A stretch of DNA of 64,000 nucleotides from Cyprinodon diabolis. Taxonomy: Eukaryota; Chordata; Actinopteri; Cyprinodontiformes; Cyprinodontidae. The position numbers and the translations under genes were made by a program. The stretch's first letter is position 1; each line of letters begins with the position of its first letter. Positions 32,740-43,519 of the stretch are shown here, in pieces. The notes under the pieces are model-generated. The model was not told the origin of the DNA, did not search any database, and saw nothing but the letters and a program-made list of their open reading frames with translations. The stretch covers positions 20,605,626 through 20,669,625 of the forward strand of contig CM060064.1 in NCBI GenBank assembly GCA_030533445.1, written 5' to 3'.

Positions 32740-34660
32740 GAACTTGAAGCAAAGTCTGGACAAGGACCCCCATTTTGTCTTGCCGCAGATGGTAAGGAAG
32801 AAGAGAGAGGACTGCAACATTTTAAAAGATATACTAAAACATGACAGGAGCTTTTCAATATCCCTAACAAGAGAATTTATCTTCATAAATCCATGTATGA
32901 CAAAACTTTTTTTGACTCCATTTGTCATTCTATTTCTTTAAAATCACGGCAATGATTCAAACTTCTCAACATAGGTAGAAATCCTTCTGTTAAGCAATTG
33001 GTATGACTTTGATCCTCACTTGTTGGAAATACTGTTTTAGATAAACAATCTGCTGATGTGAGCGGTCCATTGAAAGCCCCAGGAGAGCTCACATAAAATG
33101 TGATGGGGAATTACACAGTATATTTTATACGGGCTTTGAAAAAAAAGGGAGCACTATGTTAATAAGTGTGTGGTCGGTAGAGGATCATGTTTCTGAGACT
33201 TTTCTGGGAAATACAAGAAAAACTTGGAATAAAAGTTTTCAGAAGTGGGTTTAAATGATGTTTCCACCTTCTAACCCACTGGACGTCGTATGAAGCCAAG
33301 AATAGAGGTTATTTAACTTCTGCTCTGTCCTTCCAGCATAGAAAGCTCAATGCTGAGAAAAGTATTTTAGGCTGTGCTCTTCATCATCACTAGTGGACTG
33401 TTGATGATCTCCACTGAAGGTTCTCAGAAGTCTGGTGACACATGCAGATGGACCCTGGTTCAATTAGATTAAGGTTTGTTTAGTCAGGCCTAGAAAATAT
33501 CACTGAATATGCTAGATGTCTATACCTTTCTCTGTCTGCCTGATTGCTCAGCTCCCACAATCTCCAGCTGCAGAGGGGGCTGGGAATACTGGCCACCATT
33601 TCTCTGAACACCATCAGGTTATATTAACCACATGGTTTGGTGCTGATATTAATCTCAGCATAGCCTTTGTGTCTTGATTTGATGCCAGAGTTGCTGGAAT
33701 AGATTTGAGAATGGAATTTTCCCGAAATCATTACCAACTTCTCTTCATGCAGTTTTCTCTTATAACAAAAAGCAAGGTCTTGTCAAAACATATAAATCAG
33801 CATTTTGTTTTGCCAGTTTTCACTACAGAGATGTGTGTTGTCCTCCAAATAATGGTAATCCCCATTATACTTCAATGCCGGTCGTAAGGGGCCAGTCAAA
33901 AGCATCATGGGAGCCTTAAACAAAATTTTTATTCAGATTTTTCTTCTGATTTGAGCCAGAAAAACTATTGAGATGGTTGTAAAATTTTGTTAAGCTGGAT
34001 GTTGACCATGTTCAAAACCTAAAACTAGGTCCATGTTTACAACACTATTTAAGTGTGATAGATTGAATGAAGAAAGTTGTATTACACCAGTGGGTAATAC
34101 AGATATCAAATTAGATTAGATATAAAAGCTTTGGAAAACAAATGGTATTTAATGAGGATTTCAAATAAACTTCAATGTAAAACAATAAAAAACAATTCAG
34201 CAGTTTAATAGTTGAGAGCATTTCTGAGATTTAAATCTCACTTGAGTAAATTATGAGAGAATTAGATCCTTCTTTTAATTGCTGAATAATCAGACAGCTC
34301 ACACAGTGAGAAAAATAATTACACAAACTCATTTCTCATGAAATTATTACATCTGTCTGCCAACAGGTCAGAAGGTTATTGTAAGAATCTGTGGCGCCCC
34401 AAGGGAATCCCAGGAAAAAAAAAATGTTTTTCTTCATGTGAAAACAACATAGTACCCAAGAGCTTTTAATGAAAACATTATTCAGGCGAGATGTATAAGT
34501 GAAAAGGGTTTTACACTTGAGCTATCCAGGAGTACTGAGCTTTTTGCGTGATTTGATTCTATACATTAAAGGAGATGAAAATAACACCAAACAAACAGGT
34601 TTGAAAAAAAGCTTAGTTAATCTTCATGTGTGATCCTCATTTAATGCCAATTTGTTACAG
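32740..34660. other. AT-rich intergenic, nothing recognised
   Basis: No conserved frame or transposon terminus was found between the helicase element and the solo LTR. Confidence 0.35.
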
Positions 34661-34707
34661 TAAAGACTGTCATGATCTGGCCTGTTTGCTCTCCCTTAAT
34701 TAGTCAT

Positions 34708-35072
34708 TGTTAAGTTGTGTTCTCATATTTTTTTGGTTATTTTATTATTGTTCTTCCTAGCCATTATGCAGCCATGTAACGTCTCCACTTGTGTGTGATA
34801 TATTTGTGTCATATCAAGCACTTTATTGTGAAAGGACGCTACAGGAAATGAACGTTTTTTTTGTGTGTGCTTTACTTCCGTTGTTGTTAAGCTAACGCAG
34901 CACGGTGTACTATGGCTGCTGTTATGATTTATTGAAAATCTACTTTACATGAAGAAAAATAAATACACTTCAATTCAAAGGAAACCTCAGTCATTTTTAT
35001 TGATCCGTGGATGAAGAAAATATCCTACTAATCGAAATGGAAAGAGAAGAACAAAGTCAAGAAAACGCGACA
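34708..35072 (+). repeat. 5' LTR of the copia element
   Basis: It starts TGTTAAGTTG and ends AACGCGACA. By eye it is identical to the 3' LTR except for a 12-bp AT-rich gap near 34731. It should hold the promoter; the gag start codon also lies inside it. Confidence 0.93.
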
Positions 35073-35936
35073 GGTTATGGGCCCAGGCTCGCCAAATCGA
35101 CAGGAGGAAAATGGGAAAGGTTAGTTTTCAATGGAGACGAAAACAAATACGAACTGTGGGAAGTAAAATTCCTTGGACACTTAAGAATGCTAGGTTTGAA
35201 AGACACAATACTGTCCAAAGAAGATAATGTCGACAGAGAAAAGAATGAAGAATGCTACGCTGAATTGATTCAATTTCTTGACGACAAAAGTTTATCTCTC
35301 GTCATGCACGATGCCACAGATGACGGCAGAAAAGCTCTACAGATACTGCAAGATCATTATGCCAGCCAGGGTAAGCCCAGAATCATAGCCCTGTACACGG
35401 AATTAACGTCTTTAAAGAAAACCGACAACGAGACGGTAACAGACTACATTATCAGAGCCGAGAAAGCTGTGACTTCCCTGAGGAACGCAAAAGAAGTTAT
35501 CAGTGATGGACTAATTATAGCAATGATTTTAAAAGGCTTGCCAGAATCATACAAACCGTTTGCCATTCATACAGCACAGAGTACTGAAGAAATCACATTC
35601 ACACAGTTCAAAAGCAATCTAAGAAGCTACGAAGAAACAGAAAAGTTTGATAATAAAACCAAAGCTGACAACGTAATGAAAGTGGACATCTCAACAGTCA
35701 CCTGCTACGGGTGTGGAAACCGAGGTCACGTAGCTCGTGACTGCCGAGAAAGGGGGGCGTCGAAGTGGTGCAGCTATCACAAGAGTTCAACACACAGTGA
35801 CGAGACGTGCAGAAGAAGAGAGAAATTCAAAGATGAGGTGAAGCAAACAGCCGAAAGACAGGACCGTGGCAATTGGTGCAGTTACCATAGAAGTTCTACA
35901 CACAATGACGAAACGTGCAGAAATAGAGATCAATAG
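35037..35936 (+). CDS. Copia Gag (nucleocapsid region intact), ends at a stop
   Basis: The first in-frame ATG is 35037, inside the 5' LTR, and the frame reads through the primer-binding site. The Gag-like domain has KWERLVFNGDENKYELWE near the start. A zinc knuckle, CYGCGNRGHVARDC, lies at about 35703-35744. Two copies of a WCSYHxSSTHxDETCR module, 36 codons apart, follow at about 35766 and 35874. TAG at 35934-35936 stops the frame where the protease should continue. Readthrough or a nonsense mutation are both possible. Confidence 0.88.
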   Translation: MEREEQSQENATGYGPRLAKSTGGKWERLVFNGDENKYELWEVKFLGHLRMLGLKDTILSKEDNVDREKNEECYAELIQFLDDKSLSLVMHDATDDGRKALQILQDHYASQGKPRIIALYTELTSLKKTDNETVTDYIIRAEKAVTSLRNAKEVISDGLIIAMILKGLPESYKPFAIHTAQSTEEITFTQFKSNLRSYEETEKFDNKTKADNVMKVDISTVTCYGCGNRGHVARDCRERGASKWCSYHKSSTHSDETCRRREKFKDEVKQTAERQDRGNWCSYHRSSTHNDETCRNRDQ

Positions 35937-36911
35937 AAAGATGACGCAAAACAATCAGCTGAAAGACAAAAACCTGACAAAGAAGAACGGTCTTTCGTGT
36001 TTACTGTCAGTCACACAACCTTCCCAGAGAAAATCAAGAAACTTGGGCTGATGGTGGACTGTGGAGCAACCTCTCACATCCTAACAGACATGAACTGTTT
36101 CACACGATTTGAAGAGGGCTTCAACCCAAGCTCTCACTACATGGAACTGGCGGATGGAACGAGAATGAACAACGTCGCGTTAAGAAGAGGAGACGCAGAG
36201 GTGCTGCTGCAGGACGTGTGAGGAAGAAGCGTCACAGTCACTCTGAAGAAGGCCCTGTACATACCAACGTACCCCCAGAGCATCATCTCTGTGCAAGCAG
36301 CTACCGCTGACGGGGCCAAGGTGATCTTCAAAGAGGGACAGAGTGAACTGATCAACAAAGATGGACGAGTGTTCAACATTGAAGTGCATGGACGGCTGTA
36401 CTACCTGAAAACGGTAAACCACCTCAAACATAATGTCAGTGCCTCTGTTAATGATATGATGTCCTCAGACAAAGCCAACCTAACTTGTGATGTTAAAACA
36501 TGGCATGAGATAATGGGGCACTGCAATGTTGATGATGTGTTGAAATTACCTGGAGTGGTAGAGGGTATGAAAATTACTGGTAATGCCAAGCTAGACTGCA
36601 ATGTATGCACTGAGGGAAAATTTACAAACACCAGGAACAGGAAGCTTGACTCAAAAGCTACAAAAATTCTAGAGCTTGTACACACTGATCTAGCCGGCCC
36701 TATTGAACCAATATCTCACGAGGGGTACAAATATGCAGTGTCGTTCACAGATGATTATTCTGGTGCCGTGTCTGTTTACTTCCTTAAAAATAAAAGTGAC
36801 ACTACTGTAGCCATAGAAAAATTCCTGGCAGACACAGCACCTTATGGTACAGTTAATGCATCAGGTCAGATAACGGCACAGAGTACACAGGCAATGAATT
36901 CCAGTCACTAA
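35937..36911 (+). pseudogene. Copia protease and N-terminal integrase
   Basis: In the same frame as gag, the aspartic protease motif DCGATSH appears at about 36057, with Cys in place of the usual Ser or Thr. TGA at 36219-36221 interrupts. The integrase zinc-binding region follows (H near 36510-36530, then CNVC near 36597), then HTDLAGPI with the first catalytic Asp. A one-base loss near 36857 shifts the frame, and this reading ends at 36909-36911. Confidence 0.82.
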
Positions 36912-37840
36912 TGCGAAAGAGAGGAATAAGACATGAGACGTCATCGCCTTACTCCCCGCATCAGAATGGTACAGCCGAGAGACAGTGGCGTACCATTTTT
37001 GAAATGGGAAGGTGCCTTCTACTAGAGAAAGGATTACCAAAAACACTCTGGCCTTACGCCGTCCAAACTGCAGCACACATTCGAAACAGGTGTTTTAATG
37101 ACAGGACACAAAATACCCCATACTTTCTGTTAACTGGAAAGAAGCCAGACCTCTCCAAAATGTGGGTCTTTGGGTCCGACTGCTATGCGTACAGACATGA
37201 CCACAGCAAATTGGATTCAAGAGGTGACAGGAGAATATTTGTGGGATATAGCAGAAACAGCCCTGCGTACCTGGTTTACCACCCTCAAACCAGAAAGGTT
37301 TCAAAACATAGATTGGTCAAATTCATCACAAAAAGCAGTGTGGAACAAGAGACCCAAACTGATGATGGTGACTATGAGATCCCACGATACACAGAGAGAA
37401 TATGTGATATTAAAAACAAAAATGAGACATCACAAAGTGAGGGACAGGTCATAGATGCAAACAATGAGGTCACAAACACAGGTGACAAAGACAAATCAAA
37501 AGAGGATGACCACACAGAGACAAAAATGAATGAAAATGATGAAAATACTGCAGGGACATCAACAGAAACATATCAGGAACGACACTATTCAGAAAGGGAA
37601 AGGAGAGCCCCAAAATACTTGGAAGATTACGTAACGTGTTCCAAAGATAAAATGACCAATGTGAGTGTTGATTCTTGTTACAGGGCAGTGTTTGGACTTC
37701 CCCAGACATATAGAGAAGCCATCATGTCACCTGAAGCTTCTAGGTGGGAACAGGCTATGAAGGAAGAGATGTCCTCACTGAAAGAAAACGACACATTTGA
37801 ACTGGTAACCTTGCCAAAGGACAAAAACACAGTGGGGGGG
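36860..37840 (+). pseudogene. Copia integrase C-terminal part and linker
   Basis: This is a different frame from the upstream part. It continues the integrase core with the second catalytic Asp (SDNGTEY, near 36873) and the Glu in SPHQNGTAERQW. The WVFGSDCYAY and FVGYS motifs follow, typical of copia integrases. An acidic, Lys-rich linker leads to the start of the reverse transcriptase (FGLPQTYREA). The frame is lost again at the G run 37834-37840. Confidence 0.82.
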
Positions 37841-37856
37841 AAGATGGGTATATGCT

Positions 37857-39251
37857 TTGAAAGAAAATGCAGATACAGGAAAAATTTTCAAAGCTAGGTA
37901 CGTCGCAAAAGGGTACAAACAAACAGAGGGAATAGATTACCATGAAACATTTGCTCCTACAGCAAATCTCACCTCAGTGCGCGCACTGATGCAGATAGCT
38001 GTACAGAATGACTTTTCTGTACATCAGATGGATGTGAAAACAGCCTATCTACATGCTCCCATTGATGAAGAGATATACTTAGATCAACCAGAGGGTTTCG
38101 AAGAGCTGTCAAAAACAGGCGGAAAATTAGTGTGCAAGTTGAAGAAGTCCCTATATGGCCTCAAACAATCTGGCAGAAATTGGTACAAACTCTTAAATGA
38201 TCACTTGGAACAGAATAATTTTGAGAGAAATCAGGTTGATCACTGTGTTTACAGGAAGCAGATTGAAAGTGACACAATCATAGTAATCATCTGGGTAGAT
38301 GACCTGATTATTGCAGCGAGCAGTGTTGATCAGCTGAACAAATTTAAAGAAACCATGAAGTCCCAATTTAACATGAAAGACCTTGGTCAAATTTCAAATT
38401 TTCTGGGCATACAGTTTAAACAGAAAGAAGGTGAAATCAAAATGAGCCAAGAAAAATACATTGCAAAAATGCTGGAAAGGTTTGGGATGTCTGATTGCAA
38501 GCCAAGAGCTACACCAAATGAGTTAAAAATGGAATGTAACAAAAATGTGGAAGAAAATAACACTGAGCTGGAAAACCCCAAAGATTACAGAGAAATTGTT
38601 GGAAGCTTGATCTATGCAATGACATGCACCAGGCCTGACATCAGTTGGGTTGTCAGCAAACTGTCACAATCCTTAGCAAAACCTACAGTACAAGACTTAG
38701 TAGCAGCCAAACATGTTCTAAGATACTTGAAAGGTACTTCCCACTACGAGCTCTGTTTCAAAAAATCTGATGAGGCCTTAAGCCTGACAGCATTCAGTGA
38801 TTCTGATTGGGCATCCTCAGTAGAGGATAGACGTAGTACCACAGGTTACTGCTTTAGTCTGACAAAACAAGGTCCTGCTATTTCTTGGAAGTCCAAGAAA
38901 CAACCGACAGTGGCACTGTCGACCTGTGAAGCTGAATATATTGGTTTAGCAAACACAACTCAGGAAAGCCTATACCTAATGCAGCTAATGAATGACTTGG
39001 ATTCAAATGTGTACAATTGCACAACAATTTATGGTGATAATCAAGGAGCAATAGCACTCAGTAAAAATCCAGTGCATAGATCAAGGTGTAAACACATTGA
39101 TGTGAAATACAACTTTATCCGTGATGTACTGAAGGCAGGAAGAATAAATATTAAGTACTGTCCTACAGAAACCATGGTTGCAGACATACTGACAAAATCT
39201 GTAACAAAAGTTAGGATCCTTCAGTTTAAGAATGTCCTGTTTGGAAATTAA
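37857..39251 (+). CDS. Copia reverse transcriptase and RNase H
   Basis: The frame is open for 464 codons. It shows KARYVAKGYKQ and QMDVKTAYLHAPIDEEIY, then LKKSLYGLKQ. The catalytic box is WVDDLII at about 38292, where many RTs have YVDD. RNase H motifs are SDSDWA, STCEAEY and YGDNQGAIALS, then the HIDVKYNFIRD and DILTK block that ends copia polyproteins. It converts element RNA to DNA in cytoplasmic particles. It is out of frame with the upstream integrase by one extra base in a G run, so no full Gag-Pol can be made without recoding. Confidence 0.93.
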   Translation: MKENADTGKIFKARYVAKGYKQTEGIDYHETFAPTANLTSVRALMQIAVQNDFSVHQMDVKTAYLHAPIDEEIYLDQPEGFEELSKTGGKLVCKLKKSLYGLKQSGRNWYKLLNDHLEQNNFERNQVDHCVYRKQIESDTIIVIIWVDDLIIAASSVDQLNKFKETMKSQFNMKDLGQISNFLGIQFKQKEGEIKMSQEKYIAKMLERFGMSDCKPRATPNELKMECNKNVEENNTELENPKDYREIVGSLIYAMTCTRPDISWVVSKLSQSLAKPTVQDLVAAKHVLRYLKGTSHYELCFKKSDEALSLTAFSDSDWASSVEDRRSTTGYCFSLTKQGPAISWKSKKQPTVALSTCEAEYIGLANTTQESLYLMQLMNDLDSNVYNCTTIYGDNQGAIALSKNPVHRSRCKHIDVKYNFIRDVLKAGRINIKYCPTETMVADILTKSVTKVRILQFKNVLFGN

Positions 39252-39301
39252 GTTACAGTGGGGCCTACATTATTATAGGCCTATATGGGTTTGTGAAGAT
39301 G

Positions 39302-39315
39302 AGAACAAGGGGGGG
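39302..39315 (+). other. Polypurine tract of the copia element
   Basis: GAACAAGGGGGG abuts the 3' LTR start TGTTAAG, the usual plus-strand primer position. Confidence 0.75.
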
Positions 39316-39692
39316 TGTTAAGTTGTGTTCTCATGTGAATATATATATTTTTTTGGTTATTTTATTATTGTTCTTCCTAGCCATTATGCAGCCATGTAAC
39401 GTCTCCACTTGTGTGTGATATATTTGTGTCATATCAAGCACTTTATTGTGAAAGGACGCTACAGGAAATGAACGTTTTTTTTGTGTGTGCTTTACTTCCG
39501 TTGTTGTTAAGCTAACGCAGCACGGTGTACTATGGCTGCTGTTATGATTTATTGAAAATCTACTTTACATGAAGAAAAATAAATACACTTCAATTCAAAG
39601 GAAACCTCAGTCATTTTTATTGATCCGTGGATGAAGAAAATATCCTACTAATCGAAATGGAAAGAGAAGAACAAAGTCAAGAAAACGCGACA
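39316..39692 (+). repeat. 3' LTR of the copia element
   Basis: It matches the 5' LTR base for base in the aligned lines, apart from 12 extra bases (GTGAATATATAT-like) near its start. It is followed by the duplicated GTCAT. Confidence 0.93.
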
Positions 39693-40579
39693 GTCATTCC
39701 TTTCACCTGTCGTTTTTGCCTCCCTGCCTCAATTAGAATTTATTCCTCTTACCTGTTTCCTCTGGTTTATATTCAGTTCAGCCTGAGCATTCAGGGCCAG
39801 ATCATTGCTTGTCTTTCTGTCAGTCTTTCTGTTCAGTTTTATTTCATAGTTCATGTCCTGGATCCTAGCAGCCGGTGGAAAGAGGGTTTTAGTGTTTGTC
39901 TTGTCTCCTGATTGTCCACTGTTCCTCCCCCACGGAGTCCTCTGGGTTTTTGGCTCATTATGGGGGGAGGTTCAGTTTTTATCCAGTAAGCCTGGCTCCA
40001 GGGAGGAGACCAGTTTAAAGTCCTGCTTCAAGTTCCGGTTCCACGTCCTGTCTCGGCTACCCTCTTCCACTGTGCCTGCCTGTCTGCACTTGATCCTGTC
40101 TGCTCCTGTGTGTGACCACCTGGTCATGCTTCTGGTCCCAGTCAGACTCTAAACCCTCCTGGGAGCCTGTGGATGCCTGGAAGTCTGGATCCTGCCACCT
40201 GTTTCTGTTCCTGCCTGATCTGGATCCTGCCTGTTCTGTCTGTTCCTGTCTGTTCTGGATCCCTCACCAGGATCGGCTTCCAGCATAACCTCTAGGACTG
40301 CAGCACTGGGGACATTCGTGGTCTGGACTGTTAAACCAGGTAAGTGACCAACACAGATAATCTTCTGTCAGATAATCATGGTCACTTACCTGTGTTTCTC
40401 CCACTACAGAATGTCTGAGATTGGGCGGTGCCCCGCCCCCCCGCCTGCAGTGTCCGCGAGCCACAGCTCCGCTTTTTTTTGTTTTGTTTATTTAATAAAC
40501 GTTTTGAACTTTCCTACTGACTGTCTCTTCTTGAATACTGGGTCCCTCTGTCTTCGGCTCATGACAAAGACACACCGGA

Positions 40580-42700
40580 CGTCAAGTTCTTCCTCAGATG
40601 GTCAGAAGTCTGTCTGTTCAAACAGAGCATTATTGTTGTTTAATTTTGCAGAATTACCTCAGTGTGTTTAAGAAGGAGAATGTCTAAAACTGCAGATATA
40701 TAGGCCTACCTGCTTAAAACATTGAGTTAAATCTTTTCTGTTTAGATTGAGTGATTATAATCCATTTTTCTCATTTAGAAATAACAGTCAATCTGTTTTG
40801 TCCTTGTCAAAGTTTCTGGAGAACATTCCTGTTAGGTAGATCCAAAACAGGGTTTAGAAAGTTAAAATACTGCTCTTAAGTTCCACCAGCTAAGACATTT
40901 ATAGCTTTCTCATTTATTTTCCTCACATATGACTGAACACATACCACTACAATTTTTTTTATTGCAAGTCACAAATTAGCATTTCCACTCTGTTTTGAGA
41001 GGTCTTGTTTATAGTTTGGCTCATGGCCTATTTTAATGCAGCAAGGGTTTTCTTGGTGACAAACCTCCCCAGAAAAATTTGGAGTCTTTCTTTATAGAAT
41101 AAAAATCGTTTCTGCCCCAGAGCCAATCATGTGACACAGACAGAAAGGAAGCAAAAACAGCTAATACTGGATTATATTATAGAGATGACTTAACGCTTAC
41201 ATTTTTAGAGAAATCATAGAATTTGTGGCTCACTGGAATTGGTTTGTGGCTTAGAGTGTAGTTTTGAATAGGCTACAGATGATTAAAAAAAACCTTTAAT
41301 TTCCTTAAATGTACGTTAAGAAATACAGATGTGCAGTTGCTTACTTAGTAATCTGGGTGCGGTTGACATAAAAACTCAAACCGCACACCAACAGGTTTCA
41401 GCAGTGAAGTTCACTCAGGGACTCCAGTTATGATCCCTTTAGAATCACTCCTATCACTTAGTTATATATCTGGTAACTTGTTTCAGTCGGTCACAGTGAT
41501 GAGTTTTTTTGTAAAACTGATGATAAAAAAAACATGAAAAAATGTTATAGGTTAGCCAAAAACATTAAAGCTCAGAGAGGCCCTAACACTGTCGGCCATC
41601 TCAGTAGCCCCAGACCAGAGACAACACTTCCAGTGTTTACTGCAGTCAGAACAGCAATAGGGAGTCATTAAAGTTTACTGTGGCAAGCAAGTCTGACCTT
41701 TGGTACCTAGCCAAAGTAATGTAACACAGTGACCTGCTTTCCATGGCTCAGTGGAGACCGTATCATTAATTATTTGATTGGATCAAAATGCTTTTCTTCA
41801 TTGTTTTCTTCCATCTGCTTGGTTGAGACCATCAGAAGTCCTGCTTTAGCCTATCTTCGTTAATGTTAGACTCATGGTACCCTTTATTTAAATCAGAAAA
41901 AAACAGCATTATTTTGGACTGTGTTTTAAAGTTGAAATCATCATATGATCTGTTTGCAGGAAGAGGAGAAGAATATTTAAAGTGTCCTCTTCAAACCGGA
42001 GATGCCTCCTCTGCTCCGAGACCCGGTGACTTTCTGAAACCACAAAGAAAGAGTGGGTTTGTGTGATGTCAGCAAAACCAAAACAGACACAAATACACTC
42101 ATCAGCCTTTCCCATCTCCCCCAGAAAATACCGAATACATTTCCTCTGTGCAACACAAACTGTCACTGGAGACCCCTTGCAGGGATGTAACCCACGCTTT
42201 AACATGTCAGCTTGTGCTAAGGAGGACCTCTTTGTTTACTCCTTTTGTAACTTGATGGAGCTTTTGGACAGGGTTACTTTTCCTTTGGGCTGCTGAAGTT
42301 TCGTATGGTGGTTATAAATCCTCCACAAGCTTGAAGCAAACACAGATGTTTGTCAAGCCAAGCCTACATTTAATGTTTTCTTTTTCTAAAATGATTCATG
42401 ATTTCACAGTTCTAGTTCCTCCCACAGGGAATCAGCAGAAGAAGGAGGTATACTGCAAACAGTGAAAGTGGAGATAAAAAGACAATGGTGTCAGTTTTTA
42501 AGGCAAGACATCACAGCTGCACATCTAACAGTATACTCATAGCTGACGTTATATTAAAACTATTAATAATCTCTAGTCTATTTCAATAATTTTTTTTCGG
42601 GAGAAAATGATTATTAGTCATTAGATCTTATAGTTTTGTCTTTACCTTTTTGACTATCTTCCTCTTCCTTGCTGTTTAGTCTTCTTTTGTTATTTTTGTC
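40580..42700. other. AT-rich intergenic, nothing recognised
   Basis: Several open frames of 60-100 codons occur near 41863-42300, but none shows a known motif. Confidence 0.3.
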
Positions 42701-42704
42701 AATC

Positions 42705-43010
42705 AAACAGTTGTAGCTAATCCAGAATGCTGCTGCCCGCATCCTCACTAAGTCTAAGAAAGGAGAGCACATAATCCTAATTCTAAAGTTCCTAGAATTC
42801 CTGTCTCAGAAAATAAACTATAAACTACTTCTGTTATTCTTTATATAACTAAATGTCATATCACCAAAATATATTACATTAGACCTATTGTCATCAGCTA
42901 TCCTCTCGGGCATTTTGGCCTAAATCTACTCTGCGTACCCAGGGCCAAACATTGAGAAGCTGTAAGAGTCAAAGAAGCCATAAAAACCTCTTTATTTTGA
43001 GTTATCTGAT
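42705..43010 (+). pseudogene. Degenerate LINE reverse transcriptase tail
   Basis: The sequence LIQNAAARILTKSKK-like, starting near 42712, is the conserved segment after the RT core in L2/Rex-type fish LINEs. A Gly-Leu-rich stretch near 42905 is the expected continuation. Several stops and shifts are present. Confidence 0.45.
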
Positions 43011-43259
43011 TGGTCATAATCATTTTAAAGATATAGAAGAGGATTTTCCCTAATTTTTGAAAAGAACCCCCATCTCCACTTAAAAAAACAAAACAAAAAA
43101 AAGGCGCACATGCAAAACGCTGTACCTGCTCCCAAGGGGGACACCTATTATATGTGTGTGAGAGCATGCACCAGCCCATTTCTCCTCGTGCACACTCTGT
43201 TTAAAAGTTGTTGTTTGCATCACTCATACAAGATTACTTTCCAAAAAAAGAGTTGCATT

Positions 43260-43510
43260 TTTTCCACTCTTACAACCCACTTGTCCACTTTCAAAAGAAC
43301 TGTGATGAGAAAGACGAGCTTCAATAACTGGCTGAAACCGTAGCTCACCACACATATAAACCTGAAAATGTGCATGCACAGAAATAGGAAAAGTTACCTA
43401 GGGATTAGCACGTAGGACGGCCTTACATAAACATATCACCAGAATGATTGACAATTAGGAGGACCACTTATTTTGATGATCTACCTGGAAAAAGAACATC
43501 CTCCATTATA
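43260..43510 (+). repeat. Dispersed repeat, copy B (class unknown)
   Basis: It is the partner of the 4690-4900 repeat, with GTAGGACGGCCTTAC and ATGATTGACAATTAGGAGG in the same order and orientation. Confidence 0.6.
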
Positions 43511-43519
43511 CCTTTTTAA

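Larger units (their letters stand above)
34708..39692 (+). mobile_element. Ty1/copia LTR retrotransposon, nearly complete
   Basis: The element has LTRs of 365 bp (34708-35072) and 377 bp (39316-39692). A perfect target duplication, GTCAT, lies at 34703-34707 and 39693-39697. The primer site GGTTATGGGCCCAGG follows the left LTR directly. A purine tract, GAACAAGGGGGG, precedes the right LTR. Gene order is gag, protease, integrase, reverse transcriptase, RNase H, which is diagnostic of copia. Two in-frame stops and two frameshifts break the polyprotein. Confidence 0.95.
34668..40566 (+). mobile_element. Solo LTR (gypsy-type) split by a copia insertion
   Basis: It begins TGTCATGATCTGG and ends GGCTCATGACA (TG...CA). 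A perfect 5-bp duplication, AAGAC, lies at 34663-34667 and 40567-40571. The LTR parts are 34668-34707 and 39698-40566, about 909 bp in all, with AATAAA near 40491. No internal retroelement genes belong to it, so it is a solo LTR left by recombination. The terminal TCATGACA resembles the end of the 48745 gypsy LTR. Confidence 0.85.

Noticed and set aside
39627..39911. Frame identical to the copia gag start
   Set aside because: It is the LTR copy of the gag start running into unrelated LTR sequence; not a gene.
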